DNA from: Haematomicrobium sanguinis DSM 21259 | Lineage (GTDB): Bacteria > Actinomycetota > Actinomycetes > Actinomycetales > Micrococcaceae | DNA length: 64,000 nucleotides | Reading direction: 5' to 3' | Assembly (NCBI RefSeq): GCF_000688395.1 | Contig: NZ_JIAG01000003.1 | Span: 186,001 to 250,000 of the forward strand | Shown: in pieces, positions 8,992 through 16,942 of the stretch | Layout of the letters: the number at the start of each line of letters is the position of its first letter | Position numbering within the stretch: position 1 is the first letter of the stretch | Made by a program: the position numbers and the translations under genes | The notes under the pieces: model-generated | Seen by the model: the letters and a program-made list of their open reading frames with translations, nothing else | Databases searched by the model: none | What the model was told of the DNA's origin: nothing

Positions 8992-10206
8992 ATGTCCTCC
9001 ACCCTGATCACGAACATTGGCGAGTTGACGACGGTCACCTCGGAGACTCTGCGCGATGCCGCGCTGGTGGTTGACGGCGGCACCATTGCGTGGATCGGTG
9101 CGGCGAGCGCGGCCCCCGCGGCGGACGAGATGTACGACGGCGATGGGCTGGCAGTTCTGCCAGGCTGGGTTGATAGCCACACCCACATGGTGTTCGACGG
9201 CGACCGCGCCGAAGAGTTTGTGACACGTATGGCCGGCGGGGAATATGCCGCCGGTGGCATTAACGTGACGGTGGCGGCAACCAGGGCGGCCGGTGCCGAG
9301 CGGTTGCGGAAGCTCGTGTCGTCGCGGGTGAGCGCGGCGGCCGCTCAAGGGACCACGTTCCTGGAAACCAAAACCGGGTACGGGCTGGATGTCGCCACCG
9401 AACTGCTCAGTGGCGAGGTGGCTAGTGAATATGCCGATACCGTGACATATTTGGGCGCGCATGTGGTGCCAACCGGCATGGACGCGGACGAATATGTTGA
9501 TCTGGTGATCGGTCCCATGTTGGACGCGGTCCGTCCGTACGTCCAGTGGATTGATGTGTTTTGCGAGCGCGGCGCTTTTGACGAAGAACAGTCCCGCAGC
9601 ATCCTCCAAGCTGGAAAAGATGCCGGGTTGGGAATACGTGTACACGCGAATCAATTGGGAGAAGGAGCGGGTGTGCAACTGGCCGTGGAAATGGGGGCGG
9701 CCAGTGCAGACCACCTGAACTACCTGAACGATCGCGATTATGAGTCGCTTCGGTCAAGCTGGGACGGGTGGAGCACGGATGGCGCGGCTGGTGTACCCGG
9801 TACCGTCGCTACCGTGCTCCCTGCCTGCGATCTCTCAACCAGGGCACCACTCGCTCCGGCTCGGCAGCTCCTGGATGCAGGGATACCGGTAGCCATCGCG
9901 AGCAATTGCAATCCCGGGACGTCCTACACCTCATCCATGCCGTTCAACGTCGCGACCGCGGTGCTGCAGTACCGGCTCACCATCGAGGAAGCGGTGCGCG
10001 CGGCGACCTACACACCGGCTGTGGCGCTCGGTCGGCACGCCCCGGTAAGTACCGCGGAAGGCGAGGTGCCCGCGGTGGGGAGCATCGCCGTCGGACATCA
10101 GGCCGATATTCAAGTGTTGGATGCGCCCTCGATCGCGCACCTGGCCTATCGGCCCGGAATGCCGCTCACCAAACGGGTCATGAAAAAAGGTGAGTGGATT
10201 CTCTAG
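8992..10206 (+). CDS. hutI: Imidazolonepropionase
   Basis: Hydrolyses 4-imidazolone-5-propionate to N-formimino-L-glutamate, the third Hut step. The 404-residue amidohydrolase has the metal-binding DSHTHMVF motif (about residues 61-68), a central HANQLG and the ADHL segment, followed by the C-terminal strand that re-enters the beta-sandwich (GHQADIQVLD). The ATG at 8992 lies 1 nt after the hutU stop; longer upstream in-frame sequence overlaps hutU and is not homologous. The fourth-step enzyme is not encoded nearby. Confidence 0.95.
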   Translation: MSSTLITNIGELTTVTSETLRDAALVVDGGTIAWIGAASAAPAADEMYDGDGLAVLPGWVDSHTHMVFDGDRAEEFVTRMAGGEYAAGGINVTVAATRAAGAERLRKLVSSRVSAAAAQGTTFLETKTGYGLDVATELLSGEVASEYADTVTYLGAHVVPTGMDADEYVDLVIGPMLDAVRPYVQWIDVFCERGAFDEEQSRSILQAGKDAGLGIRVHANQLGEGAGVQLAVEMGAASADHLNYLNDRDYESLRSSWDGWSTDGAAGVPGTVATVLPACDLSTRAPLAPARQLLDAGIPVAIASNCNPGTSYTSSMPFNVATAVLQYRLTIEEAVRAATYTPAVALGRHAPVSTAEGEVPAVGSIAVGHQADIQVLDAPSIAHLAYRPGMPLTKRVMKKGEWIL

Positions 10207-10213
10207 CAGAGGC

Positions 10214-10245
10214 TTGACTCTGACACAGTGAGAGGGCGGTAACTG
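10214..10245 (+). promoter_or_regulatory. MerR-type promoter with long spacer
   Basis: TTGACT (10214-10219) and TAACTG (10240-10245) are separated by 20 nt, the over-long spacing typical of MerR-controlled promoters. A dyad CTCT (10218-10221) / AGAG (10231-10234) begins at the end of the -35 hexamer and extends into the spacer. The promoter sits directly before the merR-like gene, so autoregulation is likely. Confidence 0.45.
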
Positions 10246-10250
10246 GATTC

Positions 10251-11045
10251 ATGTTGATCTCAGATTTTGCTCGACTTGGGCAGGTGTCGGTGCGGATGCT
10301 GCGCCATTACGATCAGGTGGGGTTACTGACCCCGAGTCAGGTTGACCCCTTTACCGGCTACCGTTCCTACGCGCCCGAGCAGTTGCATCACCTCAATCGA
10401 CTCGTCGCTCTGAAAGATCTTGGCTTCAATTTGGAGCAGGTCAAACGCCTGTTGGGCCAGGATATTGACGTAGACGAACTGCGCGGCATGTTGCAATTGC
10501 GGCGTGCCGAATTGGAGGAAGAAGCTCGCGCCATCGACACCAGGCTGACAGCGGTCGAGTCACGGCTGAGAATGATGGAAAAGGATAAGAACACCATGAG
10601 TGGTGAATTTGTTACCAAAACCGTTCCAGCGCTGCGCCTCGTGGCGGTGCAGGACTCGCTTCGGCCCGAGGAAATGGGCGAGCGGATTGCGCCGATGTTT
10701 GATCGGGTCGCCGCCGGAATTTCCTCCGTGTGCGGGAGCCTCAAGACCCCGGTAGCCGTGTATTCACAGGGGGAAGATCGGTTGATGGAGGTTACCGTCG
10801 GCTACGACTACGAGGGGGATGCACCTGAGGGCACCCAGGTGGTCAACCTTGCGGAAGAGTTCGCCGTGTGCGGCGTCCATCTGGGTGCCATGGATCGGAT
10901 TCGCGAGTCCTGGCAGCAACTGGACAAGTGGGCCCTCGAAAACGGGTACCAATTTGCCGGGCCGTGCCGTGAACTCTACGTGCGCGCGGAGTCCGAGGAC
11001 CAGCAGGACTGGGTCACCGAGTTACAGCAACCCGTGTCCCGCTGA
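10251..11045 (+). CDS. MerR-family regulator with GyrI-like effector domain
   Basis: A 264-residue one-component regulator of the BmrR/TipA style. The MerR winged HTH spans residues 1-70 (ISDFARLGQVSVRMLRHYD, then FTGYRSY), and a dimerising coiled coil follows at about 75-110. A GyrI-like small-molecule domain spans about 120-260, with the family ending (LELYVRAE-like ELYVRAES). Such proteins usually sense hydrophobic cationic drugs. Its target is not obvious here; the downstream gene is on the opposite strand, so control of its own promoter or a distant exporter is likely. Confidence 0.88.
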   Translation: MLISDFARLGQVSVRMLRHYDQVGLLTPSQVDPFTGYRSYAPEQLHHLNRLVALKDLGFNLEQVKRLLGQDIDVDELRGMLQLRRAELEEEARAIDTRLTAVESRLRMMEKDKNTMSGEFVTKTVPALRLVAVQDSLRPEEMGERIAPMFDRVAAGISSVCGSLKTPVAVYSQGEDRLMEVTVGYDYEGDAPEGTQVVNLAEEFAVCGVHLGAMDRIRESWQQLDKWALENGYQFAGPCRELYVRAESEDQQDWVTELQQPVSR

Positions 11046-11059
11046 GCACCGTAGGTAGC

Positions 11060-12010
11060 TTATCCGAGCGCCTGGAGCAGACGCTTGGTCCACTCGAAGG
11101 TAGCCGGAGTCACCGAGTTGTCTCCGGCTGCCTTCCAGTCGCGGTCTACTGCGTAGGAGAAGATTCCGCCCTTGGTGGCCCCGTTTGGTTGCCATTGCGC
11201 GTATTGGTAGGCCCGGCTGGATTCAAACGGGGCGTTGGTGTCGCCCCAGTAGGCACCGTTTTCCTCATAAAAGCTGAAGCCGATCAGGTACTTGCTAGCG
11301 GGAATGTACGGAGCAAACGTATCCCAGGTGCTTTGGAGGCCAGAGATACTGCGGCCGTAAGACTGCTCCAGCAGGTAGTCAATGTCGGCGGCAACGTTGC
11401 GGAAGAGCGCGTTGGAACCGGACTGATTCGTGTCCAGGATGAGTAACTTGTCTGAACCGAGCTTTGCTCGGAGCGCCTTCATGACACCGGTAGCGCGCTG
11501 CAAGTCTTCACCGCTGATCTGTTGCTCGATGTCAAAGTCGAGCCCGTCGATGTTATATGCGGTGACGTTCTCAGCGATGAGCTTGTCGGCGAGTTGGTTG
11601 TAGCCGGTGGCGTCATTGCTGTACGCGCTATTGATGAGCGAGCGGAAATCCTTGGTCATCACGACTTTGGTGCCCTGTGCGTGCAGGGCGGGGACGTAAC
11701 TGTTCTTGAGCGTGCTCCAGTAGGGGCTCTCTGGGGGAGTGTAGTCCGGGAAGACGAAGGCGACGTCGACTCCGGCGGGGATGTCGGACATGGCGGTGCC
11801 GCCGTTGCCCATGACGGTGACGTCCCGCCAGGTTCGGTAGTAGGTCATCATGAGGCCGCCGCCGGCCTCGAGTTGTTCGGTGCTACCTGCCGTTTGCGTC
11901 GGTTGTGCCGGGCGCTGCGCGGCCGAAGCCGCGCTGGCAAACATGAGCGGTGCCAGGAGTGCGCCGATCGTCACGGCGATCAGTGCTCTCAGTGGTGCAT
12001 TGCGGGACAT
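11060..12010 (-). CDS. Secreted GH18-family glycosidase (endo-beta-N-acetylglucosaminidase/chitinase-like)
   Basis: A 316-residue exported hydrolase. A Sec signal peptide covers about residues 1-31 (MSRNAPLR then a hydrophobic core to ASAASAA). A single TIM-barrel-like domain carries the GH18 signature DGLDFDIE (Asp155, Asp158, Asp160, Glu162, with Glu162 as proton donor). The DFDIE form and size are close to EndoH/EndoF-type endo-beta-N-acetylglucosaminidases. I chose the ATG at 12010 because AGGA lies 9 nt upstream; an in-frame ATG at 12028 overlaps that site. It lies beside the amino-sugar operon, which could use the released sugars. Chitin versus N-glycan substrate cannot be decided by reading. 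Confidence 0.82.
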   Translation of the reverse strand: MSRNAPLRALIAVTIGALLAPLMFASAASAAQRPAQPTQTAGSTEQLEAGGGLMMTYYRTWRDVTVMGNGGTAMSDIPAGVDVAFVFPDYTPPESPYWSTLKNSYVPALHAQGTKVVMTKDFRSLINSAYSNDATGYNQLADKLIAENVTAYNIDGLDFDIEQQISGEDLQRATGVMKALRAKLGSDKLLILDTNQSGSNALFRNVAADIDYLLEQSYGRSISGLQSTWDTFAPYIPASKYLIGFSFYEENGAYWGDTNAPFESSRAYQYAQWQPNGATKGGIFSYAVDRDWKAAGDNSVTPATFEWTKRLLQALG

Positions 12011-12190
12011 CGTGGGGAGTCCTTTCATTATGGGTCACTGCGTTGGCTGAGATTCCGCCAGACCGGCGGGGCGCACATTCGCGCCATTGCTTAATCGGTT
12101 TAGCGGATTTCGACAATGTAGCAGGAAGTGATGTGGCTCACAATAGGGGTGGTTCGAAAATCTTGGGATGGCCCGGCCCGCCCGCATTGT

Positions 12191-12250
12191 CATGATCGCG
12201 CATGATCGAATAGCATAGTTTTGAATCATCATCGATCACACCGGATCAAT
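12191..12250 (+). promoter_or_regulatory. Candidate DeoR operator upstream of the amino-sugar operon
   Basis: CATGATCG occurs at 12191-12198 and again at 12201-12208, a direct repeat with 10-bp period. Related GATCA/ATCATC elements follow at 12224-12248. Repeats phased by about one helical turn are common in DeoR-family operators, and a DeoR gene ends this operon. Inference from position and pattern only. Confidence 0.35.
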
Positions 12251-12276
12251 CGCACTACGCTTCGTGAGGACGGATC

Positions 12277-13182
12277 ATGGCCACTGCCGGCGCGCATATG
12301 GAAGAAGAATTGCTTTCCCAACCGGACATCTGGGAGCGAGCAATCGAGCAAGCGAACCAAGAGGGCCCGGTGGTTCCGGACGGCGCGCGCGTTGCCGTCG
12401 TGGGTTGCGGTACGTCCTGGTTCATGGCGCAGGCCTTTGCCGATGCCCGCGAAAAGGCGGGCAAGGGCGTCACCGACGCCTTTGCCGCTTCCGAGGCGCC
12501 CGTTGCCACGACTCCGGCGCTACGCGACACCGACTACGTCTTGGCGATCACTCGCTCGGGCACCACTACCGAAGTGCTGGAACTGCTGGATGAATTAGGC
12601 GGGACAATCCCCACCGTGGCGATCATTGGCGATGTGACTTCCCCCATTAAGGACAAGGCAGACCGCGTTATCGGCTTGCCATACGCTGACGAAGAGTCCG
12701 TGGTCCAGACCCGTTTCGCCACGGCCGCGCTCAGCTACCTCCTGACGTCGATCGGCATCGACGTGAGCGAGGCCGCCGAGAGCGCGCGCGGCGTTCTGGC
12801 CGAAGAAGTCTCCCAGGATCTCATTGACGCCGAACAGTTCACCTTCCTGGGCCACAACTGGACCGTAGGGCTGGCCAATGAAGCGGCGCTGAAGATGCGC
12901 GAGGCCGTGCAGGGCTGGACCGAGTCCTACCCCGCGAAGGAATACCGCCACGGACCGATTTCCATTGCCGCGCCCGGCCGGGTCACCTGGATGCTGGGCG
13001 AGGCGCCGGAGGGTCTGGATGCGGATGTCGCGAAGACCGGGGCGCTCTACCTGGACCGCGGTAACCACCCCTTGGCCGAACTCGCGTTTATTCATAAGGT
13101 CGCTCTCGAGCGTGCGCGTGCCGCCGGGTTGGACCCGGACGTGCCACGTAACCTCACCCGTTCGGTCATCCTGGACGACTAA
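12277..13182 (+). CDS. SIS-domain aldose-ketose isomerase/deaminase, AgaS/GlmS-isomerase-like
   Basis: A 301-residue cytoplasmic protein with tandem SIS domains (about residues 40-165 and 180-290) and no glutaminase domain. Motifs are VVGCGTSWFMAQ, the phosphosugar loop ITRSGTTTEVLEL and the C-terminal LKMREAVQGWTESYPAKEYRHGPIS-type region (first part about 205-215). Proteins of this form (AgaS) deaminate and isomerise galactosamine-6-P or related hexosamine phosphates. ATG at 12277 with GAGGA six nt upstream. It is the first gene of a run with ROK kinase, PfkB kinase, class II aldolase and DeoR regulator, which supports an N-acetylhexosamine route to trioses. Galacto versus gluco specificity is open. 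Confidence 0.82.
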   Translation: MATAGAHMEEELLSQPDIWERAIEQANQEGPVVPDGARVAVVGCGTSWFMAQAFADAREKAGKGVTDAFAASEAPVATTPALRDTDYVLAITRSGTTTEVLELLDELGGTIPTVAIIGDVTSPIKDKADRVIGLPYADEESVVQTRFATAALSYLLTSIGIDVSEAAESARGVLAEEVSQDLIDAEQFTFLGHNWTVGLANEAALKMREAVQGWTESYPAKEYRHGPISIAAPGRVTWMLGEAPEGLDADVAKTGALYLDRGNHPLAELAFIHKVALERARAAGLDPDVPRNLTRSVILDD

Positions 13183-13185
13183 TCC

Positions 13186-14232
13186 ATGTCCCCTTCCGCG
13201 CAAGGCATTCTCGCCCTCGATGTGGGCGGCACCGACGTCAAGGTCGCACTGTTCACGCTCCCGTTTGATAGCGTCCCGGCGCCCCGGGATGTGCGGCGCG
13301 TGCCCACCGCGAAGTCCGAATCCGATCCGGGAGGCGCGCTCTTGGCCCAGGTCGCCCAGTTGCGCGAGGAGTATGCTCTCGCGCACCCCGACGTCGCGAT
13401 CGTTGCGGTGGGCATGTCCGTGCCGGGCATTGTGGATGAGAGCGCGGGGATCGGCATTTTTTCGGCGAACCTCGGCTGGCGCGACTATTCCTTTGCGGAC
13501 GCGGCCAACCGGTTGCTCGGGTTGCCTTTTGCGCTGGGGCACGACGTCGCATCCGCCTCGGACGCGGAAGTCCAGTTGGGTGCCGCCAGGGGTGTGCAGA
13601 ATGTTGTCGTGGTGCCGATTGGCACCGGGATTGCCGCGGGAGTTTTTGCCGACGGCAAGCGCGTGCGAGGCGGCGGGTACGCGGGCGAACTGGGACACGT
13701 GTTGGTGCCTGGCGGGGAGAAATGTTTCTGCGGCGCGACCGGCTGCTTGGAGACTCTCGCTTCGGCCGCCGGAATCGCGCGTCGCTATGTGCGTCTCGCC
13801 GAGTTTGATGGGGACGGCACTGGTAGCGATGACACTGGTAGCGACGACACTGGGACGGGCGGCGGGCCGGCCGAAATCGGTGCCAAGGACGTGCTTGAGC
13901 GCAAGGACGCCGGCGACATTATTGCCGCCCGAGTGTGGCAGGACGCGGTGGATGCACTGGCGTGGGTTTTCGCCTCGCTCGTGACGAGTCTGGGGACTCA
14001 AGTGTTTGTGATTGGCGGCGGGCTCTCGGGGGCCGGGCCGAAATTGACCGAGCCGATTGCGCGCGCCCTGGACGAGTTGCTTTCCTTCCAACCGCGCCCG
14101 GAAATACGGATTGCCGAACTGGGCCCCGATGCCGGTCTGATTGGGTCCGCGTTGCACGCCCGGGAGAAGCTGGCTGCCGTTCTCGATGAGGGCACTGGCT
14201 TTGACGCGCGGACTGGGGGAGCGAACCCGTGA
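13186..14232 (+). CDS. ROK-family sugar kinase
   Basis: A 348-residue ATP-dependent hexose/N-acetylhexosamine kinase. It has the N-terminal phosphate loop LALDVGGTDVKV (about residues 9-20), the substrate/catalytic motif GELGHVLVPGG, and the zinc-binding CFCGATGCLE segment. After the zinc motif it carries an acidic Gly-Thr-Ser-Asp stretch (about residues 210-228) encoded by three 15-nt tandem repeats (13816-13860), which looks like a local expansion. It starts 3 nt after the SIS gene and overlaps the PfkB gene by 4 nt. It would supply the 6-phosphate substrate for the SIS enzyme. No dedicated transporter is in the operon. Confidence 0.88.
   Translation: MSPSAQGILALDVGGTDVKVALFTLPFDSVPAPRDVRRVPTAKSESDPGGALLAQVAQLREEYALAHPDVAIVAVGMSVPGIVDESAGIGIFSANLGWRDYSFADAANRLLGLPFALGHDVASASDAEVQLGAARGVQNVVVVPIGTGIAAGVFADGKRVRGGGYAGELGHVLVPGGEKCFCGATGCLETLASAAGIARRYVRLAEFDGDGTGSDDTGSDDTGTGGGPAEIGAKDVLERKDAGDIIAARVWQDAVDALAWVFASLVTSLGTQVFVIGGGLSGAGPKLTEPIARALDELLSFQPRPEIRIAELGPDAGLIGSALHAREKLAAVLDEGTGFDARTGGANP
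13816..13860 (+). repeat. Three 15-nt tandem repeats inside the ROK kinase gene
   Basis: Units begin at 13816, 13831 and 13846. The first two differ at only two positions (both close to GACACTGGTAGCGAC) and the third diverges at its end. They encode GTGSD-DTGSD-DTGTG in frame. Slippage or unequal exchange could vary the copy number without a frameshift. Confidence 0.75.
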
Positions 14233-15212
14233 CGGATACACCCGGATCTCACGCCGATGCGGCGGCGCCCACAGTTCTCACCCTCACGCTGAACCCCGCC
14301 ATTGACGTCACCTATACCGTTCCGGAATTGCACATTGGCGGCACCACTCGGGTCCCTGCTCCCGAGCGTCGAGCCGGCGGCAAGGGGCTCAACGTATCCC
14401 GTGTCGCGGTGCAAACCGGGGCGAAATCGCAGGCGATTGCCCGTATCGGTGCGGAGGACGAACCGTTTTTCCGGGATGAACTCGAGGCGGCCGGGATCGG
14501 TGCCACACTTATCCCGCATCCGGGGGTCACGCGATCCACCGTGGCAATTGTCGAACAAGAATCCGGCCGCACCACCATCATGAACGAGCCCGGGGCCGAC
14601 ATCGACTCGATCCAATGGCGCGCGGTGGCCGAGGCACTGGTGGAGAACCTAGACGGAGCTCGCACCAGTGGCGCTACCGTGCTCGTGGTTTCCGGCAGTT
14701 TGCCGCACGGTCTCCCCGCGGACTTCATTCCCGGCATCATCCAGCTCGCGGCCGGTGCAAACGTGCCGACCATTATCGACACCTCCGGAGACACCCTTTT
14801 GACGGCCCGCGGCGCGAGCCTCATCAAGCCCAACGCCGAGGAGCTTCTCGCCGCGACTGGCGCGCGGACCTTGGAAGAAGGCATCGACCGTTGCTTTGCA
14901 AGCGGCATTGGCGCCGTGCTGCTGAGCATGGGCGAAGACGGGGCGCGGCTGTATCGGAGTGGCAATTCGGGCTACGTCGCGGGACGCCTTGCCGAGCCCC
15001 TTTCGGGAAACCCGACCGGTGCCGGGGACGCGGCGGTCGCCGCCGCGGCGCAAGTTCTCGCCACGGGCGGCAGCGATGAAGAGCTTGTGCGTCGCGCCTG
15101 CGCGTACTCGGCCGCCGCGGTGTTGGCCCCGCTCGCCGGAGACGTCGATTCCTCCTGGCCAGAAATTTACGAGAACGTCATCCTCACAACTCAGGAAAGA
15201 GGCAACCCATGA
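14229..15212 (+). CDS. PfkB-family sugar-phosphate kinase (1-phosphofructokinase/tagatose-6-P kinase type)
   Basis: A 327-residue ribokinase-fold kinase of the LacC/FruK branch. Seen are the N-terminal TLTLNPAIDVTYTV, the GGKGLNVSRVA motif, and the C-terminal NPTGAGDAAVAAA motif with the catalytic Asp and anion hole. Between SIS deaminase and aldolase, the expected role is phosphorylation of tagatose-6-P (or fructose-type) to the bisphosphate. The GTG start overlaps the ROK gene by 4 nt and its end overlaps the aldolase start by 4 nt, so translation is coupled. Confidence 0.9.
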   Translation: MTDTPGSHADAAAPTVLTLTLNPAIDVTYTVPELHIGGTTRVPAPERRAGGKGLNVSRVAVQTGAKSQAIARIGAEDEPFFRDELEAAGIGATLIPHPGVTRSTVAIVEQESGRTTIMNEPGADIDSIQWRAVAEALVENLDGARTSGATVLVVSGSLPHGLPADFIPGIIQLAAGANVPTIIDTSGDTLLTARGASLIKPNAEELLAATGARTLEEGIDRCFASGIGAVLLSMGEDGARLYRSGNSGYVAGRLAEPLSGNPTGAGDAAVAAAAQVLATGGSDEELVRRACAYSAAAVLAPLAGDVDSSWPEIYENVILTTQERGNP

Positions 15213-16054
15213 CCCTGGTGACCACCCGAGAACTGATGAGCAACGCCGTCGAACATCACTATGGCCAAGGTGCGTTCAACGTACTGCACTTGGAGACCGT
15301 GGAGGGCCTCATTGCCGGTGCGGAGGCGGCCGGGCTGCCGCTGATTCTGCAGATTTCGGAGAACTGCGTGAAGTTTCACGGCGGCCTGCGCCCGATCGCC
15401 GAGGCGACGCTTGCCGCCGCGGAGGAAGCCGGCGTGGACCTTGCGGTCCACTTGGATCACGCGGAAGATCTGGAGTTGGCAAAAGCCGCGGTGGACCTGG
15501 GTTTCGGGTCGATTATGTACGACGGCGCGCGGTTGCCTTTCGCGCAAAACGTTGCCTCGACCGCGAAAATCGCGGCGTACGCGCACGGTTCAGGCGTATA
15601 TGTGGAGGCGGAGCTCGGCGAGGTGGGCGGCAAGGACGGCGCGCACGCGCCTGGTGTGCGGACCGATCCGGGGGAGGCCGAGCGGTTTGTGGCCGACACC
15701 GGGGTAGACGCGCTTGCTGTCGCGGTGGGTAGCTCGCACGCGATGCAGGAGCGCAGCGCTGCGTTGGATTTGGAGTTGATTGGGCGGCTGGCCGAGGCGG
15801 TGCCGGTGCCGTTGGTGTTGCATGGGTCCTCCGGCGTGCCCGATGACGTTTTGGTTGCGGGGATTCAGGCGGGGATGCGGAAGATCAATGTGTCCACGCA
15901 CTTGAATGGGTTCTTTACTCGGGCTGTGCGCGAGTTCCTGGATGCGAACCCGAACGTGGTGGACTCGCGGAAGTACATGGCCGCCGGGCGGGATGCTCTG
16001 GCGCCGGAGGTCGCGCGATTGCTGACGTTGTTCCGGTCGGCGGGAGACTCCTGA
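15209..16054 (+). CDS. Class II fructose/tagatose-bisphosphate aldolase
   Basis: A 281-residue Zn-dependent aldolase that splits a ketohexose bisphosphate into glyceraldehyde-3-P and dihydroxyacetone-P. Metal ligands sit in HLDHAED (about residues 78-84), EAELGEVGGKDGAH-type acidic loop, SSHAM and LHGSSG. The segment GFGSIMYDGARLPF is typical of GatY/KbaY-type tagatose-bisphosphate aldolases. It overlaps the PfkB kinase gene (ATGA). Together with the SIS and kinase genes it completes a hexosamine-phosphate to triose path; the stereochemistry of the substrate is inferred. Confidence 0.9.
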   Translation: MTLVTTRELMSNAVEHHYGQGAFNVLHLETVEGLIAGAEAAGLPLILQISENCVKFHGGLRPIAEATLAAAEEAGVDLAVHLDHAEDLELAKAAVDLGFGSIMYDGARLPFAQNVASTAKIAAYAHGSGVYVEAELGEVGGKDGAHAPGVRTDPGEAERFVADTGVDALAVAVGSSHAMQERSAALDLELIGRLAEAVPVPLVLHGSSGVPDDVLVAGIQAGMRKINVSTHLNGFFTRAVREFLDANPNVVDSRKYMAAGRDALAPEVARLLTLFRSAGDS

Positions 16055-16076
16055 GCCGGTGGATGGGGGTGCAGCG

Positions 16077-16832
16077 GTGGAAGAGGCGCGACTGTTGAGT
16101 CAGAGCGAGCGGCTGAGTTCGATCCTGGATCGGCTGGCTGCGGTCGGGCAGGTTCAGGTGGATGAGTTGGTCGCTTCCATGGGGATTTCGGCGGCGACTG
16201 CACGGCGAGACTTGGATTCCTTGGCGCAGCGCCGGTTGGTGACGCGCACGCGCGGCGGGGCTGTGGCGGGAGCAGTCAGCTATGACTTGCCGACGCGATA
16301 TTCGCACGATGCTCGGCTGGACGAGAAGCTCACGATTGCCGAAATTGCCAGCGACTTGGTGTCGGTGGGTGATGTGGTGGGCCTGTCCGGGGGGACCACG
16401 TGCACGCACATCGCTAAGACGTTGAGCGCGCGTGAGGACCTGAATGAGCCGGGCGATCAGGTGACGCTGACCGTGGTGACGAATGCCATTAATATTGCAG
16501 CGCAATTGGCGGTTCGAAAGAATTTTCAGGTGATGGTTCCGGGAGGGATGGTCAACCGTTTGAGCTACGAGTTGGTGGGGGAATTTGCGGAACCCGTTTT
16601 GAACAATGTTGCCCTGGATATTGCGTTTATTGGTGTGAACGGCATTGAGCCTGGATTGGGCGGCACCGTCAAAGACGCGGCAGAGGCGCGGATGAACGCT
16701 TTGCTAGCATCGCGGGCGAAACGGGCTTATGTGGTGGCAGATACCGCGAAGCTCGGAGAACGGTATTTTGCAAGGATTGACGCGAGGTTCGCGGGGTGGA
16801 TTCGCGAGGATGGGGTACGGAAACTGCCCTAA
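16077..16832 (+). CDS. DeoR-family transcriptional regulator
   Basis: A 251-residue regulator with an N-terminal DeoR HTH (about residues 10-65; VDELVASMGISAATARRDLD) and a sugar-phosphate-sensing C-terminal domain (LSGGTTCTHIAKTL, later FIGVNGI). I prefer the GTG at 16077, which has a G-rich site 8 nt upstream, over an in-frame GTG at 16059. It lies 22 nt after the aldolase and closes the operon, so it probably represses the SIS-ROK-PfkB-aldolase genes in response to a hexosamine- or ketose-phosphate. Confidence 0.88.
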   Translation: MEEARLLSQSERLSSILDRLAAVGQVQVDELVASMGISAATARRDLDSLAQRRLVTRTRGGAVAGAVSYDLPTRYSHDARLDEKLTIAEIASDLVSVGDVVGLSGGTTCTHIAKTLSAREDLNEPGDQVTLTVVTNAINIAAQLAVRKNFQVMVPGGMVNRLSYELVGEFAEPVLNNVALDIAFIGVNGIEPGLGGTVKDAAEARMNALLASRAKRAYVVADTAKLGERYFARIDARFAGWIREDGVRKLP

Positions 16833-16843
16833 GCTGAGGAAAG

Positions 16844-16891
16844 TTATCCACAGTTGAAAAATTTTTAAAGAATTTTCCGAAGTTATCCACA
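16844..16891 (+). promoter_or_regulatory. Pair of perfect DnaA boxes with AT-rich spacer
   Basis: TTATCCACA occurs at 16844-16852 and 16883-16891 in the same orientation, 39 bp apart start to start. The segment between is A/T-rich and contains AAAAATTTTTAAAGAATTTT. Both lie directly upstream of the 13E12 HNH gene. Binding of DnaA is expected from the consensus; function (titration, regulation, element-linked) is unknown. Confidence 0.6.
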
Positions 16892-16942
16892 TTTGGGGTT
16901 TTTCGGGTGCTCAATGTCAGTGCCGGGTTATAGCGTGGTGTT

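Noticed and set aside
12595-14241. A 548-residue antisense open frame across the SIS and ROK genes
   Set aside because: It is a shadow of third-position G/C bias; both sense proteins carry complete motifs.
16844-16891. DnaA boxes read as a chromosomal or plasmid origin
   Set aside because: Only two boxes, no dnaA, dnaN, parAB or rep gene nearby; not enough for an origin.
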